Part shown: one piece after another, positions 53,005 to 61,852 of the stretch | Numbering within the stretch: the first letter of the stretch is position 1 | Layout: every line of letters begins with the position of its first letter | Assembly: GCF_013283875.1 (NCBI RefSeq) | Contig: NZ_CP054139.1 | Span: forward strand, 4,278,001 to 4,342,000 | DNA length: 64,000 nucleotides | DNA from: Mucilaginibacter mali | GTDB taxonomy: Bacteria > Bacteroidota > Bacteroidia > Sphingobacteriales > Sphingobacteriaceae | Direction of reading: 5' to 3' | Position numbers and translations under genes: made by a program | The notes under the pieces: model-generated | The model's input: the letters and a program-made list of their open reading frames with translations, nothing else | What the model was told of the DNA's origin: nothing | Database searches by the model: none

Positions 53005-53819
53005 TAAAGGCCGGCAATCAGTTCTTTTAAAATCAATGTCATATTTGGTTCGGCATCCTGGGCCACCTTTATAATTTCCTCAACCGATACCGGTTTCAGC
53101 GTATCAGGGAAACCTTCGTCGGTTAATACCGATATGGCAAATACTGGCAATCCCATGTGGTTAGCTACAATTACTTCGGGTACGGTGCTCATGCCTACCG
53201 CGTCGCCACCAATAATGCGCAAAAACTTGTACTCGGCACGGGTTTCCAGGTTAGGGCCGCTCACGGCTACATAAACGCCCTTGTGGCAGGTAATATTATT
53301 GGCTGCTGCAATATCCAGCGCTTTATCAATCAGTTCAAGGCGGTAAGGTTCGCTCATATCGGGGAAACGCGGGCCTAACTCCTCCTCGTTGCGGCCAACC
53401 AAAGGGTTATGCGGTTGCAGGTTAATATGGTCTGATATTACCATCAGATCGCCTTTTTTAAAGGTTTTATTGAGCGCGCCGCTTGCGTTTGATACCAGCA
53501 GGGTTTTAATGCCCAACATTTTCATCACCCGCACCGGGAAAGTGATCTGCTGCATGTTATAGCCTTCGTAATAGTGCAGGCGGCCCTGCATGGCCACCAC
53601 CTTTTTACCGGCCAGCGTGCCAAATATCAGCTTACCCGAGTGGAACTCTAAGGTAGAGATGGGAAAATCAGGAATGTTCGAATACATCAGTTGCTTTTCA
53701 ACTGTAATTTCGTTTACCAAACCGCCAAGGCCGGTACCTAATATAATGCCTACTTCGGGCTCAAAATCGCCAATGCGGTTTTTAATGTAAGCCGCGGTGT
53801 GCTGTATGCTTTCTAACAT
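53004..53819 (-). CDS. Purine-nucleoside phosphorylase
   Basis: 271 residues, trimeric PNP/MTAP type. VGIILGTGLGGLVNEI (phosphate loop), HYYEGY (catalytic-site region), LVSNASGALN, and AVSGPNLETRAEYKF with GGDAVGMSTVPEVIVANHM (purine site). It splits purine nucleosides with phosphate. It overlaps lpxK by 38 bases upstream and the porin by one base downstream. Confidence 0.95.
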   Translation of the reverse strand: MLESIQHTAAYIKNRIGDFEPEVGIILGTGLGGLVNEITVEKQLMYSNIPDFPISTLEFHSGKLIFGTLAGKKVVAMQGRLHYYEGYNMQQITFPVRVMKMLGIKTLLVSNASGALNKTFKKGDLMVISDHINLQPHNPLVGRNEEELGPRFPDMSEPYRLELIDKALDIAAANNITCHKGVYVAVSGPNLETRAEYKFLRIIGGDAVGMSTVPEVIVANHMGLPVFAISVLTDEGFPDTLKPVSVEEIIKVAQDAEPNMTLILKELIAGL

Positions 53820-54846
53820 AATCGTTAATTAGTGTATCAAATTGTTGTTTGCCATTATTTAAAAATTCCGTGCCGATGGGCAGGGTATAAAATGGCAATT
53901 GCCGCGTTAAAGGGAGCAGTTCCTGTTCTCCTAAACGCTGCATATCTTTTTCTGTTGTGATAATTATTTTTTTATCTGATGGGCATGTCTCAACATCAGC
54001 AGCAAGTTTAGCAATATTTTTTAAGCTAAAGCGATGATGATCGGGGTAATTGTGATGGATGACCTGGGCGCCCCATTGTTTAATGTAGTTGAGCATGGGT
54101 TGGGGCTTAGCAATACCGGTCAATAAAAACACGGTGGTATTATCATCAACCTGTACATCAGCAGCCTTACCATCCTTATCCTGCAAGGGCAAATAATTTA
54201 TCGTGGTGAAAAATAGTTGCTGATGTGCGTAAGGTTTTACAATTCCCTTTAAACGCTTTCGCTCATCAACGGAAATATCCGCAGGGCATTTACTGATGAC
54301 GATCACATCCGCCCGCTTTCGCCCGCCAAAAAATTCGCGGCGGTTACCGGCCGGCAGCATCAGGTTAAGACCCTGTAGTTGCTGATAATCGAATAATAAA
54401 ATGCTGAAGCCCGGTTTAATGGCGCGGTGCTGATAGGCATCATCTAAAATAATTACATCGTTACCTGCAAGCAGTTGCTGCGCGCCAGCCACTCTATTTT
54501 CGCATACGGTTACATTTACATCCGGGAATTTATGCTTAAACTGCGCTGGTTCATCACCAATTTCGGCTGCTGTAGATGTTATATCCGCTTTTATAAAACC
54601 GGTGGTTTGGCGCCCATAACCCCTACTTAAGCTAGCCAGTTGATATTGGTTTTTGAGCAGCCGGATGAGGTATTCGGTCATAGGCGTTTTGCCCGAACCG
54701 CCCACATCTAAATTACCGACGGAAATAATGGGGATACCGAAGCCCGTGCTTTTAAAAACGCCCGCATCATAACACCAGTTGCGGATGGCGGTAACCAGGC
54801 CGTACAGTAGCGAAAAGGGTAATAAAAGCAGGCGTAAATACTTCAT
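53782..54846 (-). CDS. lpxK: Tetraacyldisaccharide 4'-kinase
   Basis: 354 residues. Last but one Raetz-pathway enzyme of lipid A synthesis, phosphorylating the 4'-position at the inner membrane. N-terminal membrane-associated helix (YLRLLLLPFSLLYGLVTAIR), Walker A VGGSGKTPMTEY (about 49-60), and ILDDAYQHRAIK. A complete lipid A route implies an LPS-type outer membrane. Head of an overlapping operon with PNP and the porin. Confidence 0.96.
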   Translation of the reverse strand: MKYLRLLLLPFSLLYGLVTAIRNWCYDAGVFKSTGFGIPIISVGNLDVGGSGKTPMTEYLIRLLKNQYQLASLSRGYGRQTTGFIKADITSTAAEIGDEPAQFKHKFPDVNVTVCENRVAGAQQLLAGNDVIILDDAYQHRAIKPGFSILLFDYQQLQGLNLMLPAGNRREFFGGRKRADVIVISKCPADISVDERKRLKGIVKPYAHQQLFFTTINYLPLQDKDGKAADVQVDDNTTVFLLTGIAKPQPMLNYIKQWGAQVIHHNYPDHHRFSLKNIAKLAADVETCPSDKKIIITTEKDMQRLGEQELLPLTRQLPFYTLPIGTEFLNNGKQQFDTLINDYVRKHTAHRGLH

Positions 54847-55329
54847 TTTGGCGGGTAAAGATACGAAACTACGGTCAACAGCGGTTTAGTCATCGTATAA
54901 TCTCGCATAACCCGCTACAGCTACACTACCAAAACTCCACCCACCGCCTGCCATTTTTTTGAACACATCTTTTTAATCTGATATAGGCTTTCGCTGTTAC
55001 ACAGGATATTTGCTCACCGTATTCAGGTCGATAACCCGGATTTGGCTTGGGCATGCGTAAAAACCTGAGAAAAATATCGATAATAACTGTTATAAATGGT
55101 GGCGAAAGCTTGTCAGTATCCCTAAAAACCACGGCAGTGGTGAGAAAGCGAAAATCTGAACAAACACATGCATTGCATTATAAATCAGCATGTTGCGTGT
55201 TCAATTTTTGTTCAAAAAAAGCACTTTTTTGTTCAATTATTTCTTCGCGTGAAACAGATATGCCTTTCCCGAACTATGAACTTGCAATTTCAAAAGATGC
55301 GCCCTTACGATAGTACACGAAAAAGCGTC
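54847..55329. other. 483-bp gap, no feature seen
   Basis: Between lpxK and the Mpo1-like gene. AT-rich with short open frames on both strands that lack family features and start context. I find no hairpin, tRNA or repeat that matches other elements. It may hold the lpxK promoter close to 54847-54900. Confidence 0.4.
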
Positions 55330-55845
55330 TTAATACCTGATCTTCAGTTTCAGCAAAATAAAATGCAGCAGCCAGATAGGGCCGATCAGAAGGAACTTGA
55401 CGTCATCTAAAAACGAGGGCTTCTTCCCCTCTATTTTATGCCCGATAAACTGCCCGATCCACGATAGCACAAACACCACCAGGCACGATTGCCATAGCGC
55501 CGGTCCGCCGGTGGTATGCCATTGCTCCAGCACTGTGATGCCGTAGCAAAAGCCCATTACAATAATGAGCATCAGATACGATAGCACAGGCGACAATTTA
55601 TAGTAATAAAATATAGCAAAGGCGATAAGGAACGATGCCCAGTTGAACATCCCATTATACTTACCCAAAAAACCGATATGCGGAAACGGGATAGCCCACA
55701 CCAGGCCCAGCAGGCTGAATACAATCAGCGGCACGCAGATCCAGTGGATCAGTTCGTTGGTCGAGTTCTGATGGCTTTCGGCATATTTATCGAAATAAAT
55801 ATCAACTTGCTTTTTAGGTTCGGATGGTGCTTTCTTCTCTTTCAT
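55330..55845 (-). CDS. Mpo1-like (DUF962) membrane protein
   Basis: 171 residues from the ATG at 55845; 21 more upstream codons are open but contain no family sequence. The DUF962 pattern is seen in the start YFDKYAESHQNSTNELIHWICVPL with its paired His residues, four TM helices (about 35-57, 63-80, 85-105, 120-142) and QFIGHKIEGKKPSFLDD. Yeast Mpo1 is an Fe(II) dioxygenase in 2-hydroxy fatty-acid breakdown; the shared His pattern makes a similar activity plausible. Confidence 0.88.
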   Translation of the reverse strand: MKEKKAPSEPKKQVDIYFDKYAESHQNSTNELIHWICVPLIVFSLLGLVWAIPFPHIGFLGKYNGMFNWASFLIAFAIFYYYKLSPVLSYLMLIIVMGFCYGITVLEQWHTTGGPALWQSCLVVFVLSWIGQFIGHKIEGKKPSFLDDVKFLLIGPIWLLHFILLKLKIRY

Positions 55846-55995
55846 CGCGGAGGAATTGGAATGTGTAAAGTTGGCGTTTTTTTGGGGTTGCGGCAAGTAG
55901 AGCCACATATTATATCTATTGTCATTGCTGTAAGTAATATAATCCCGGCGGCCTCTAATGGTTTTTATGACATGCCGATGAAAGCCCCCTCTAAA

Positions 55996-56040
55996 TCTCC
56001 CCCAAAGGGGGAGACTTTGGAACCCTCTCCTTTGGAGAGG
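55996..56040. repeat. C/G-rich intergenic hairpins, copies 7 and 8
   Basis: Two hairpins in tandem: TCTCCCCC-AAA-GGGGGAGA (55996-56014) and CCTCTCC-TTT-GGAGAGG (56024-56040). The second is identical to copy 3. Confidence 0.75.
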
Positions 56041-56071
56041 GCAGGGTGAGGCTTCAGCGGTAAAACAAACA

Positions 56072-56163
56072 TGTCATTGAGGAGCGACAGCGACGTGGCA
56101 ATCCCATAGGCAGGTCCACGTTGCATGTCCTATGGGATTGCCGCGCTATCGCTCGCAATGACA
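56072..56163. repeat. GTCATTGCGAG-family inverted repeat, reverse copy
   Basis: Starts TGTCATTGAGGAGCGACAGCG and ends GCTCGCAATGACA. It has a perfect 14-bp inner stem GGCAATCCCATAGG / CCTATGGGATTGCC around an 18-nt loop. Same element as 47527-47692, opposite orientation. The whole gap 55846-56265 holds no gene. Confidence 0.85.
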
Positions 56164-56173
56164 GAGGGGCGTA

Positions 56174-56214
56174 AAACTGAGAGCGCCCACCTTACGGCCG
56201 GGCGCTCTCAGTTT
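56174..56214 (-). terminator. Terminator of lpdA
   Basis: Perfect 15-bp stem AAACTGAGAGCGCCC / GGGCGCTCTCAGTTT with an 11-nt loop, 51 bases after the lpdA stop. Confidence 0.8.
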
Positions 56215-56265
56215 ATAAAAAAATCAGTGAAATCCTCCTAAAATCGATGAAATCACCAAAATATT

Positions 56266-57669
56266 TTAGATGTGGATAGGACGTTTATCCGTCGCCGCCA
56301 AGCAAGCCTCACGCATGGCCTCGGTATAGGTTGGGTGGGCGTGGCTGGCGCGGGTAACATCCTCGGCACTGGCGCGGAACTCCATGGCGATCACACCTTC
56401 GGCAATCATATCAGCCGCGCGCGGACCGATCATGTGTACGCCCAGTATCTCGTCGGTAGCGGCATCGGCCAGTACTTTTACAAAGCCATCCAGATCGCCG
56501 CTGGCACGCGCACGGCCGCTGGCCTTGAATGGGAACTGGCCTGTTTTATAAGCCACACCGGCAGCTTTCAACTGTTCTTCGGTTTGGCCAACGCTGGCAA
56601 CTTCAGGCCAGGTATAAACTACGCCCGGTATCAGGTTGTAGTTGATGTGTGGTTTCTGGCCGGCTAATTGCTCGGCAACCAGCGTACCCTCATCTTCGGC
56701 TTTGTGGGCCAGCATGGCGCCGGTAATCACGTCGCCAATGGCGTAAACACCTTTAACGCTGGTTTCCAGGTGTTCGTTCACCGGGATCTTACGGCCACGT
56801 TCTTCAACGGTGATGCCAATATTCTCTAAACCTAAACCATCGGTATAAGCAACACGGCCAACGGCTACCAGGCAGTAATCGCCCTTCAGTTCGCCTTTTT
56901 CGCCTTTAGGGGTATCAAAGGTAACCGTCACCTCTTTACCCTTTACGGCAGCGCCGGTAACCTTGTGGCCCAGGTAAAAATCCATGCCCAGTTTAGTTAA
57001 TACCTTTTGCAGTTCTTTACCCAATGCCTTATCCATAGTTGGGATAATGCCATCCATGTATTCAATAACCGATACTTTGGCGCCCAAACGGGCATAAACC
57101 GAACCCAGTTCCAGGCCGATAACGCCACCGCCTATCAGTACCAAATGTTTAGGCACTTCGCTCAGTGTTAAAGCTTCGGTTGAAGTAATGATGCGTTTCT
57201 TATCGATCTTCAAAAATGGCAGGCTTGATGGTTTTGAACCGGTAGCGATGATCACGTTGGTGGCGGTGATCTCGGCTACAGTGCCATCAGCTTTGGTTAC
57301 CTTAATGGTATTTTTATCTTTAAACGAACCTACACCGGTGTGTACCTCAATTTTATTTTTCTTCATCAGGTAGGTGATACCGCTGGTATTGGCATCAACC
57401 ACTTCCTGCTTGCGTTTGATCATGCGGCCAAAATCGAATTTCAGGTCTTTTAACTGGATACCGTGATCGGTAAAAGCATGCGCGGCGTTATGGTAATGTT
57501 CAGACGAATCTAACAGCGCCTTGCTGGGGATACAGCCCACGTTAAGGCAGGTGCCGCCCAGGGTGTTATATTTTTCAACAATAGCGGTTTTTAAACCTAA
57601 CTGGGCGCAACGTATAGCAGCCACGTAGCCACCCGGACCAGAACCTATAACGATAACATCATATTGCAT
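56266..57669 (-). CDS. lpdA: Dihydrolipoyl dehydrogenase
   Basis: 467 residues, the usual length. E3 subunit of 2-oxoacid dehydrogenase complexes. FAD motif VIGSGPGGYVAAIRCAQ at the N-terminus, redox-active CLNVGC (about 41-46), NAD motif VLIGGGVIGLELGSV near 183, and the catalytic His-Glu pair in SHAHPTYTEAMREA near the C-terminus. No E1/E2 genes adjacent. Confidence 0.97.
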   Translation of the reverse strand: MQYDVIVIGSGPGGYVAAIRCAQLGLKTAIVEKYNTLGGTCLNVGCIPSKALLDSSEHYHNAAHAFTDHGIQLKDLKFDFGRMIKRKQEVVDANTSGITYLMKKNKIEVHTGVGSFKDKNTIKVTKADGTVAEITATNVIIATGSKPSSLPFLKIDKKRIITSTEALTLSEVPKHLVLIGGGVIGLELGSVYARLGAKVSVIEYMDGIIPTMDKALGKELQKVLTKLGMDFYLGHKVTGAAVKGKEVTVTFDTPKGEKGELKGDYCLVAVGRVAYTDGLGLENIGITVEERGRKIPVNEHLETSVKGVYAIGDVITGAMLAHKAEDEGTLVAEQLAGQKPHINYNLIPGVVYTWPEVASVGQTEEQLKAAGVAYKTGQFPFKASGRARASGDLDGFVKVLADAATDEILGVHMIGPRAADMIAEGVIAMEFRASAEDVTRASHAHPTYTEAMREACLAATDKRPIHI

Positions 57670-57789
57670 AGCAGAAAGTATTTTTAATTGGGCAAAGGTA
57701 ACATTCTAATAAATAAAGCGGTACACCATATCATGGTTTAACGGTAAAATTTCTATTTTAGATGAGTCACAATTAGATACCTACGCATC

Positions 57790-59082
57790 ATGACAACCAA
57801 TAACACCCTGGCCCAACCGTGGAGCATCAGCCAAAAAATACTGTTCCGGTTCGCATTCTTGTTTTTCGCGCTGTTCATATTTTTCTTCCCCAATGCCGGT
57901 GCGCCCGGTTTGAACCAATTGTACGACCTTTACATTATCCCCATGCACAACCTGATGGTTTGGATGGCCGCGCATGTGTTCCATTTGACCAGGCCCCTAA
58001 CCGTATTCACCAACGGCAGCGGCGATACCACTTACGATTGGTTAGTGCTATTCATGGTAGCCATCTGCTCGGTAATTGGCGCGGCTATATGGACGGCATT
58101 GAGCAAAGGGCAAATGAGTTACGACCGGTTATACTACTGGATGATCATCGTATTGCGCTATTATGTAGGCATCACTATGCTGGCCTATGGGTCGGTAAAA
58201 GTGGTTCAATTACAGTTTCCTGCCCCTACACCGTGGCGACTGATAGAACCTTATGGCAATTCATCGCCGTTTACACTGGCCTGGACCTTTATGGGATACT
58301 CGCGCGGGTATAATTATTTTACAGGTATAGCCGAAGTTAGTTGCGGTATATTGCTGCTGTTTAAACGTACATCATTGTTTGGCGCGGTTATCGCCTTTAC
58401 TGTGGCGGCAAACATTACAGCCATTAACTTCTGTTTTGATGTGCCGGTAAAAATTGTTGCCAGCGCGCTGCTGTTAATGGTAACCGTTATCCTACTGAAA
58501 GATATGCAGCGCTTTATCGACTTTTTCTTCCTTAATAAAACCACCGGCCCGGCAAACCTTACCCCACGCCGCTTTCAAAAAAAATGGAAGAACATTACCC
58601 TGATCGTAGTTAAATACGTACTGATCGTATATGTAACATTATCCAATGTAGACAATATGATCAGCGGCTATCATAATTACGGAATGGGTGTAAAACACCC
58701 GGTACTTTACGGCGTGTTCAATACCAAAAGTTTTGTGCTCAACAAAGATACCATCGCGCCGCTCACTACCGATACTACCCGCTGGCGGCTTTTGCAGATC
58801 ACCAGCTTTGGCAGGGCGGCTGTTGTAATGATGAACGACAGCGCCAAAAACTACAGCTACAAAGCCGATACCGCCAAAAAAACGATCACCCTGGGCGATA
58901 TGAAGGACACGACCTGCAAATACGTTTTTAATTACACTTTAAGCAAGGATAGCGTGTTGCGGATGGATGGCATTGGCCCGGCCGGACAACTAAGCGCCGA
59001 ATTTAAGCGCTTTAATGAGCAGAAATCTGTACTGATTAAACGCGGGTTTCATTTTGTGAACGAGTATCCGTTTGCGAAATAG
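57790..59082 (+). CDS. DoxX-like polytopic membrane protein
   Basis: 430 residues. About eight TM helices: RFAFLFFALFIFFFP near the start, two around 75-125, a DoxX-like block (YYVGITMLAYGSVKVVQLQF and GILLLFKRTSLFGAVIAF, about 135-235), then one near 265-285. A soluble beta-rich C-terminal domain (about 315-430) ends HFVNEYPFAK. The combination of DoxX-like core and C-terminal domain is common in Bacteroidota; function unknown. Confidence 0.75.
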   Translation: MTTNNTLAQPWSISQKILFRFAFLFFALFIFFFPNAGAPGLNQLYDLYIIPMHNLMVWMAAHVFHLTRPLTVFTNGSGDTTYDWLVLFMVAICSVIGAAIWTALSKGQMSYDRLYYWMIIVLRYYVGITMLAYGSVKVVQLQFPAPTPWRLIEPYGNSSPFTLAWTFMGYSRGYNYFTGIAEVSCGILLLFKRTSLFGAVIAFTVAANITAINFCFDVPVKIVASALLLMVTVILLKDMQRFIDFFFLNKTTGPANLTPRRFQKKWKNITLIVVKYVLIVYVTLSNVDNMISGYHNYGMGVKHPVLYGVFNTKSFVLNKDTIAPLTTDTTRWRLLQITSFGRAAVVMMNDSAKNYSYKADTAKKTITLGDMKDTTCKYVFNYTLSKDSVLRMDGIGPAGQLSAEFKRFNEQKSVLIKRGFHFVNEYPFAK

Positions 59083-59140
59083 GGCAAATACCGAAGGCTA
59101 AAAAAGCTGAATTAACATCATTTTTAGCAATTTTAACTGA

Positions 59141-59171
59141 TTTGTTTTTCATTCGTGTTCCGTTATATTTG
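59141..59171 (+). promoter_or_regulatory. Complete Bacteroidota promoter of the GNAT gene
   Basis: TTTG at 59141-59144, a 19-bp spacer, and TATATTTG at 59164-59171, matching the TTTG / TAnnTTTG consensus. The -7 box ends 4 bases before the ATG at 59175, so the first transcribed base should be the A of the start codon. Confidence 0.75.
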
Positions 59172-59174
59172 GTT

Positions 59175-59651
59175 ATGATCAGACAATTAAACGCAGCAGA
59201 CGCCGCGGCATATCGCGCGCTTCGGTTAACAGCTTTACAAACGGAACCCGACGCGTTCTGCTCAGATTACGAGATTGAAAATAAAAAGCCCGAACTGTTT
59301 CTTGAAAAATGCCTGAGAGAAAATTCGGAGGTGCCGTTTGCTTACGGCGCTTTTGAAGATGACCACCTGGTAGGCATTGCCGGCTTTGCAGGCGATGAGT
59401 TGATACAGCTTTACGTAGCCCCCGATCATCGCCGCCGCGGCTTAGCCCGCGAACTTGCTTTGGCCGTAGCTTCGCACGCTTTTAGGGAAGTAAAGTTGCT
59501 GCTGTATATTAATGTGGCCGTGGTACTGCACGATAAAAATGCGCAGAAGTTTTACGAAACCATTGGCTTTGAAACCACCCGTATGGATAATTACAAGCAC
59601 AATGGTTATGGCATACAATTGTTAGCGCTTAGCAGAAGCAGGCATAGGTAA
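59175..59651 (+). CDS. GNAT-family N-acetyltransferase
   Basis: 158 residues from the ATG at 59175; the longer frame to 59142 runs through the promoter and is rejected. GNAT fold with strand IRQLNAADAAAYRALRL, acetyl-CoA motif LYVAPDHRRRGLARELALAV (about 80-99) and NAQKFYETIGFETT near 130. Substrate unknown. Confidence 0.88.
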   Translation: MIRQLNAADAAAYRALRLTALQTEPDAFCSDYEIENKKPELFLEKCLRENSEVPFAYGAFEDDHLVGIAGFAGDELIQLYVAPDHRRRGLARELALAVASHAFREVKLLLYINVAVVLHDKNAQKFYETIGFETTRMDNYKHNGYGIQLLALSRSRHR

Positions 59652-59807
59652 GAGGCGGTCGGGTACAACTATTTATTGTAAGTGTTGGTTTGGGATGATA
59701 TACCTTGTGTGTAAACTCATCTTCGCATCCCCACCCTCAACATTGTTACATCAAATAAATTTCAATACCTTAACTTCGTAGTACCAAAAACTTTAACTGA
59801 TCTGATC

Positions 59808-61700
59808 ATGAAAAAAATTTCTACCCTGTTAATGGGTTTGCTGCTTTGTTGCGGAGCGGTAATGGCCCAGGGCTTTAACAACGCGCAGGCCCAGGCCGAT
59901 GCGCAGTACATTAAAGACCATTATACCAAGATGGAGAAGCTGATCCCCATGCGCGACGGAAAAAAGCTGTTCACCTCCATTTATGTCCCTAAAGATCAAA
60001 GCCAGAAATACGGCATCGTAATGACCCGTACGCCCTATACCGTTTCGCCTTATGGCGAGGCTATGCGCGGCACATTGGGTCAAAACATGCTGTTCGCCCG
60101 CGAGGGTTATATTTTTGTTTACCAGGATGTGCGCGGCCGCTACATGAGCGAAGGCGACTTTGTAAACATCCGTCCGCAACTTGGCCCTAACCATGGCCCT
60201 AAGGATATTGACGAAAGCACCGACACCTACGATACCATCGACTGGCTGGTGAAAAACGTACCGGGCAACAACGGCAGGGTGGGTATACTGGGTATTTCGT
60301 ACCCTGGCTTCTACTCTACCGCATCGCTGCCAAACGCGCACCCGGCACTGAAGGCTGTATCGCCGCAAGCACCGGTTACCGAGTGGTTCAAGGGTGATGA
60401 TTTTCACCACAAAGGCGTGTTCTTTGAGATGGATGCCTTCGCGTTTTTGACCGGTTTCGGTGTTCCTCGTCCTAAGCCAATTTTACCACAGGATATCAAA
60501 AACCAGATCCGCACCAACGTAAAGGATAACTACAAATTCTATTTAGAGCAGGGCGCCTTGCCTAACCTGAAAAAGAACTTCCTGGGCGACTCGGTTAAGT
60601 TTTGGGATGATATGATGAACCACCCCAACTACGATGAGTTTTGGAAAGCCCGCAACATATTGCCACACTTAACCAATATTAAGCCAGCGGTAATGACCGT
60701 AGGCGGTTTCTTTGATGCCGAGGATGCTTACGGCGCACAACAGGTGTATAAAACCATCGAAAAGCAAAACCCGCAAACTGTTAAAAACATGCTGGTATTA
60801 GGCCCATGGTTCCACGGCGGCTGGGAGCGCGGCGATGGCGATATTTTTGGCGATATCAACTTCGGCCAAAAAACCAGCGAGTACTTCCGTGCCAATATCG
60901 AGTTGCCCTTTTTTAACTATTACCTGAAAGATAAAGGCACCATGGACCTGCCCGAAGCCAACATCTTCATCACCGGCAGCAACGAGTGGAAGAAGTTTGC
61001 CAAATGGCCACCGCAAAACACGGTTGAAAAAACCATATACCTGCAGCCAAACGGCAAACTGAGCTTCAGCAAACCAAATGTAGTTAACAGCTTCGATCAG
61101 TATATGATCGATCCATCTGCGCCAACTCCTTACCAGGATGGCATACAGGCCCGCCGCACCCGCGAGTACATGATAGACGATCAGCGCTTCGCCTCGCGCC
61201 GCCCGGATGTACGTACTTTCCAAAGCGATGTATTGACAGACGATATCACGCTTACTGGTCCGGTTATGGCCGACCTGTTCGCATCTACCACAGGTACCGA
61301 TGCCGACTTTGTAGTTAAACTGATAGACGTTTACCCTGACGACGCGCCAAACCCATCGCCAAACCCAAAAGGGGTGATCATGGCCGGTTACCAGATGCTG
61401 GTGCGCGGCGAGATCTTCCGCGGCAAATTCCGCAACTCTTTCGAGAAGCCGGAGCCGTTTGTACCGGGTAAAGTAACCGAAGTAAAATACGACCTGCCCG
61501 ATGTTGGCCACACTTTCAAGAAAGGCCATCGTATGATGATCCAGGTGCAGCACTACTGGTTCCCGCTGGGCGACCGTAACCCGAATAAGTTTGTAGATAT
61601 CAACAAGGCTAAAGATTCGGATTTCCAATCGGCTACCATGCGTTTGTATCATGATAGAACCGCGCCATCGAATGTGAAGGTGACGGTGCTGGAGAATTAA
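59808..61700 (+). CDS. CocE/NonD-family serine hydrolase (S15-like acylase)
   Basis: 630 residues. Signal peptide MKKISTLLMGLLLCCGAVMAQ, then an alpha/beta-hydrolase with nucleophile motif GISYPG (Ser 164) and a likely Asp/His pair in GGFFDAEDAYGAQQ and GPWFHGGWERGD. A C-terminal jelly-roll (about 430-625) contains DVLTDDITLTGPVMADLFAS. The family covers X-Pro dipeptidyl-peptidases, cocaine esterase and glutaryl-7-ACA acylases, so exact substrate is open. Probably periplasmic. Confidence 0.9.
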   Translation: MKKISTLLMGLLLCCGAVMAQGFNNAQAQADAQYIKDHYTKMEKLIPMRDGKKLFTSIYVPKDQSQKYGIVMTRTPYTVSPYGEAMRGTLGQNMLFAREGYIFVYQDVRGRYMSEGDFVNIRPQLGPNHGPKDIDESTDTYDTIDWLVKNVPGNNGRVGILGISYPGFYSTASLPNAHPALKAVSPQAPVTEWFKGDDFHHKGVFFEMDAFAFLTGFGVPRPKPILPQDIKNQIRTNVKDNYKFYLEQGALPNLKKNFLGDSVKFWDDMMNHPNYDEFWKARNILPHLTNIKPAVMTVGGFFDAEDAYGAQQVYKTIEKQNPQTVKNMLVLGPWFHGGWERGDGDIFGDINFGQKTSEYFRANIELPFFNYYLKDKGTMDLPEANIFITGSNEWKKFAKWPPQNTVEKTIYLQPNGKLSFSKPNVVNSFDQYMIDPSAPTPYQDGIQARRTREYMIDDQRFASRRPDVRTFQSDVLTDDITLTGPVMADLFASTTGTDADFVVKLIDVYPDDAPNPSPNPKGVIMAGYQMLVRGEIFRGKFRNSFEKPEPFVPGKVTEVKYDLPDVGHTFKKGHRMMIQVQHYWFPLGDRNPNKFVDINKAKDSDFQSATMRLYHDRTAPSNVKVTVLEN

Positions 61701-61712
61701 AGAAACACAACC

Positions 61713-61807
61713 CGTCATGCCGAACTTGTTTCGGCATCCCATCTGACTGGTCATCGGGCTGCATAGTTCACCTTGCATGTGGGATGCCAAAACAAGTTCG
61801 GCATGAC
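61713..61807. repeat. GTCATGCCGAAC-family inverted repeat
   Basis: Starts CGTCATGCCGAACTTG and ends CAAGTTCGGCATGAC; arms continue to GCATCCC / GGGATGC (27-28 nt each with small indels). Begins 12 bases after the hydrolase stop. Confidence 0.85.
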
Positions 61808-61852
61808 AATAAGATATTTTTACCGCGATGTAATCGCCCCGATAAATCAACA

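Noticed and set aside
55047..55313. Possible 88-codon gene in the lpxK/Mpo1-like gap
   Set aside because: Low-complexity mixed composition, no promoter box or family match; left as an unassigned gap.
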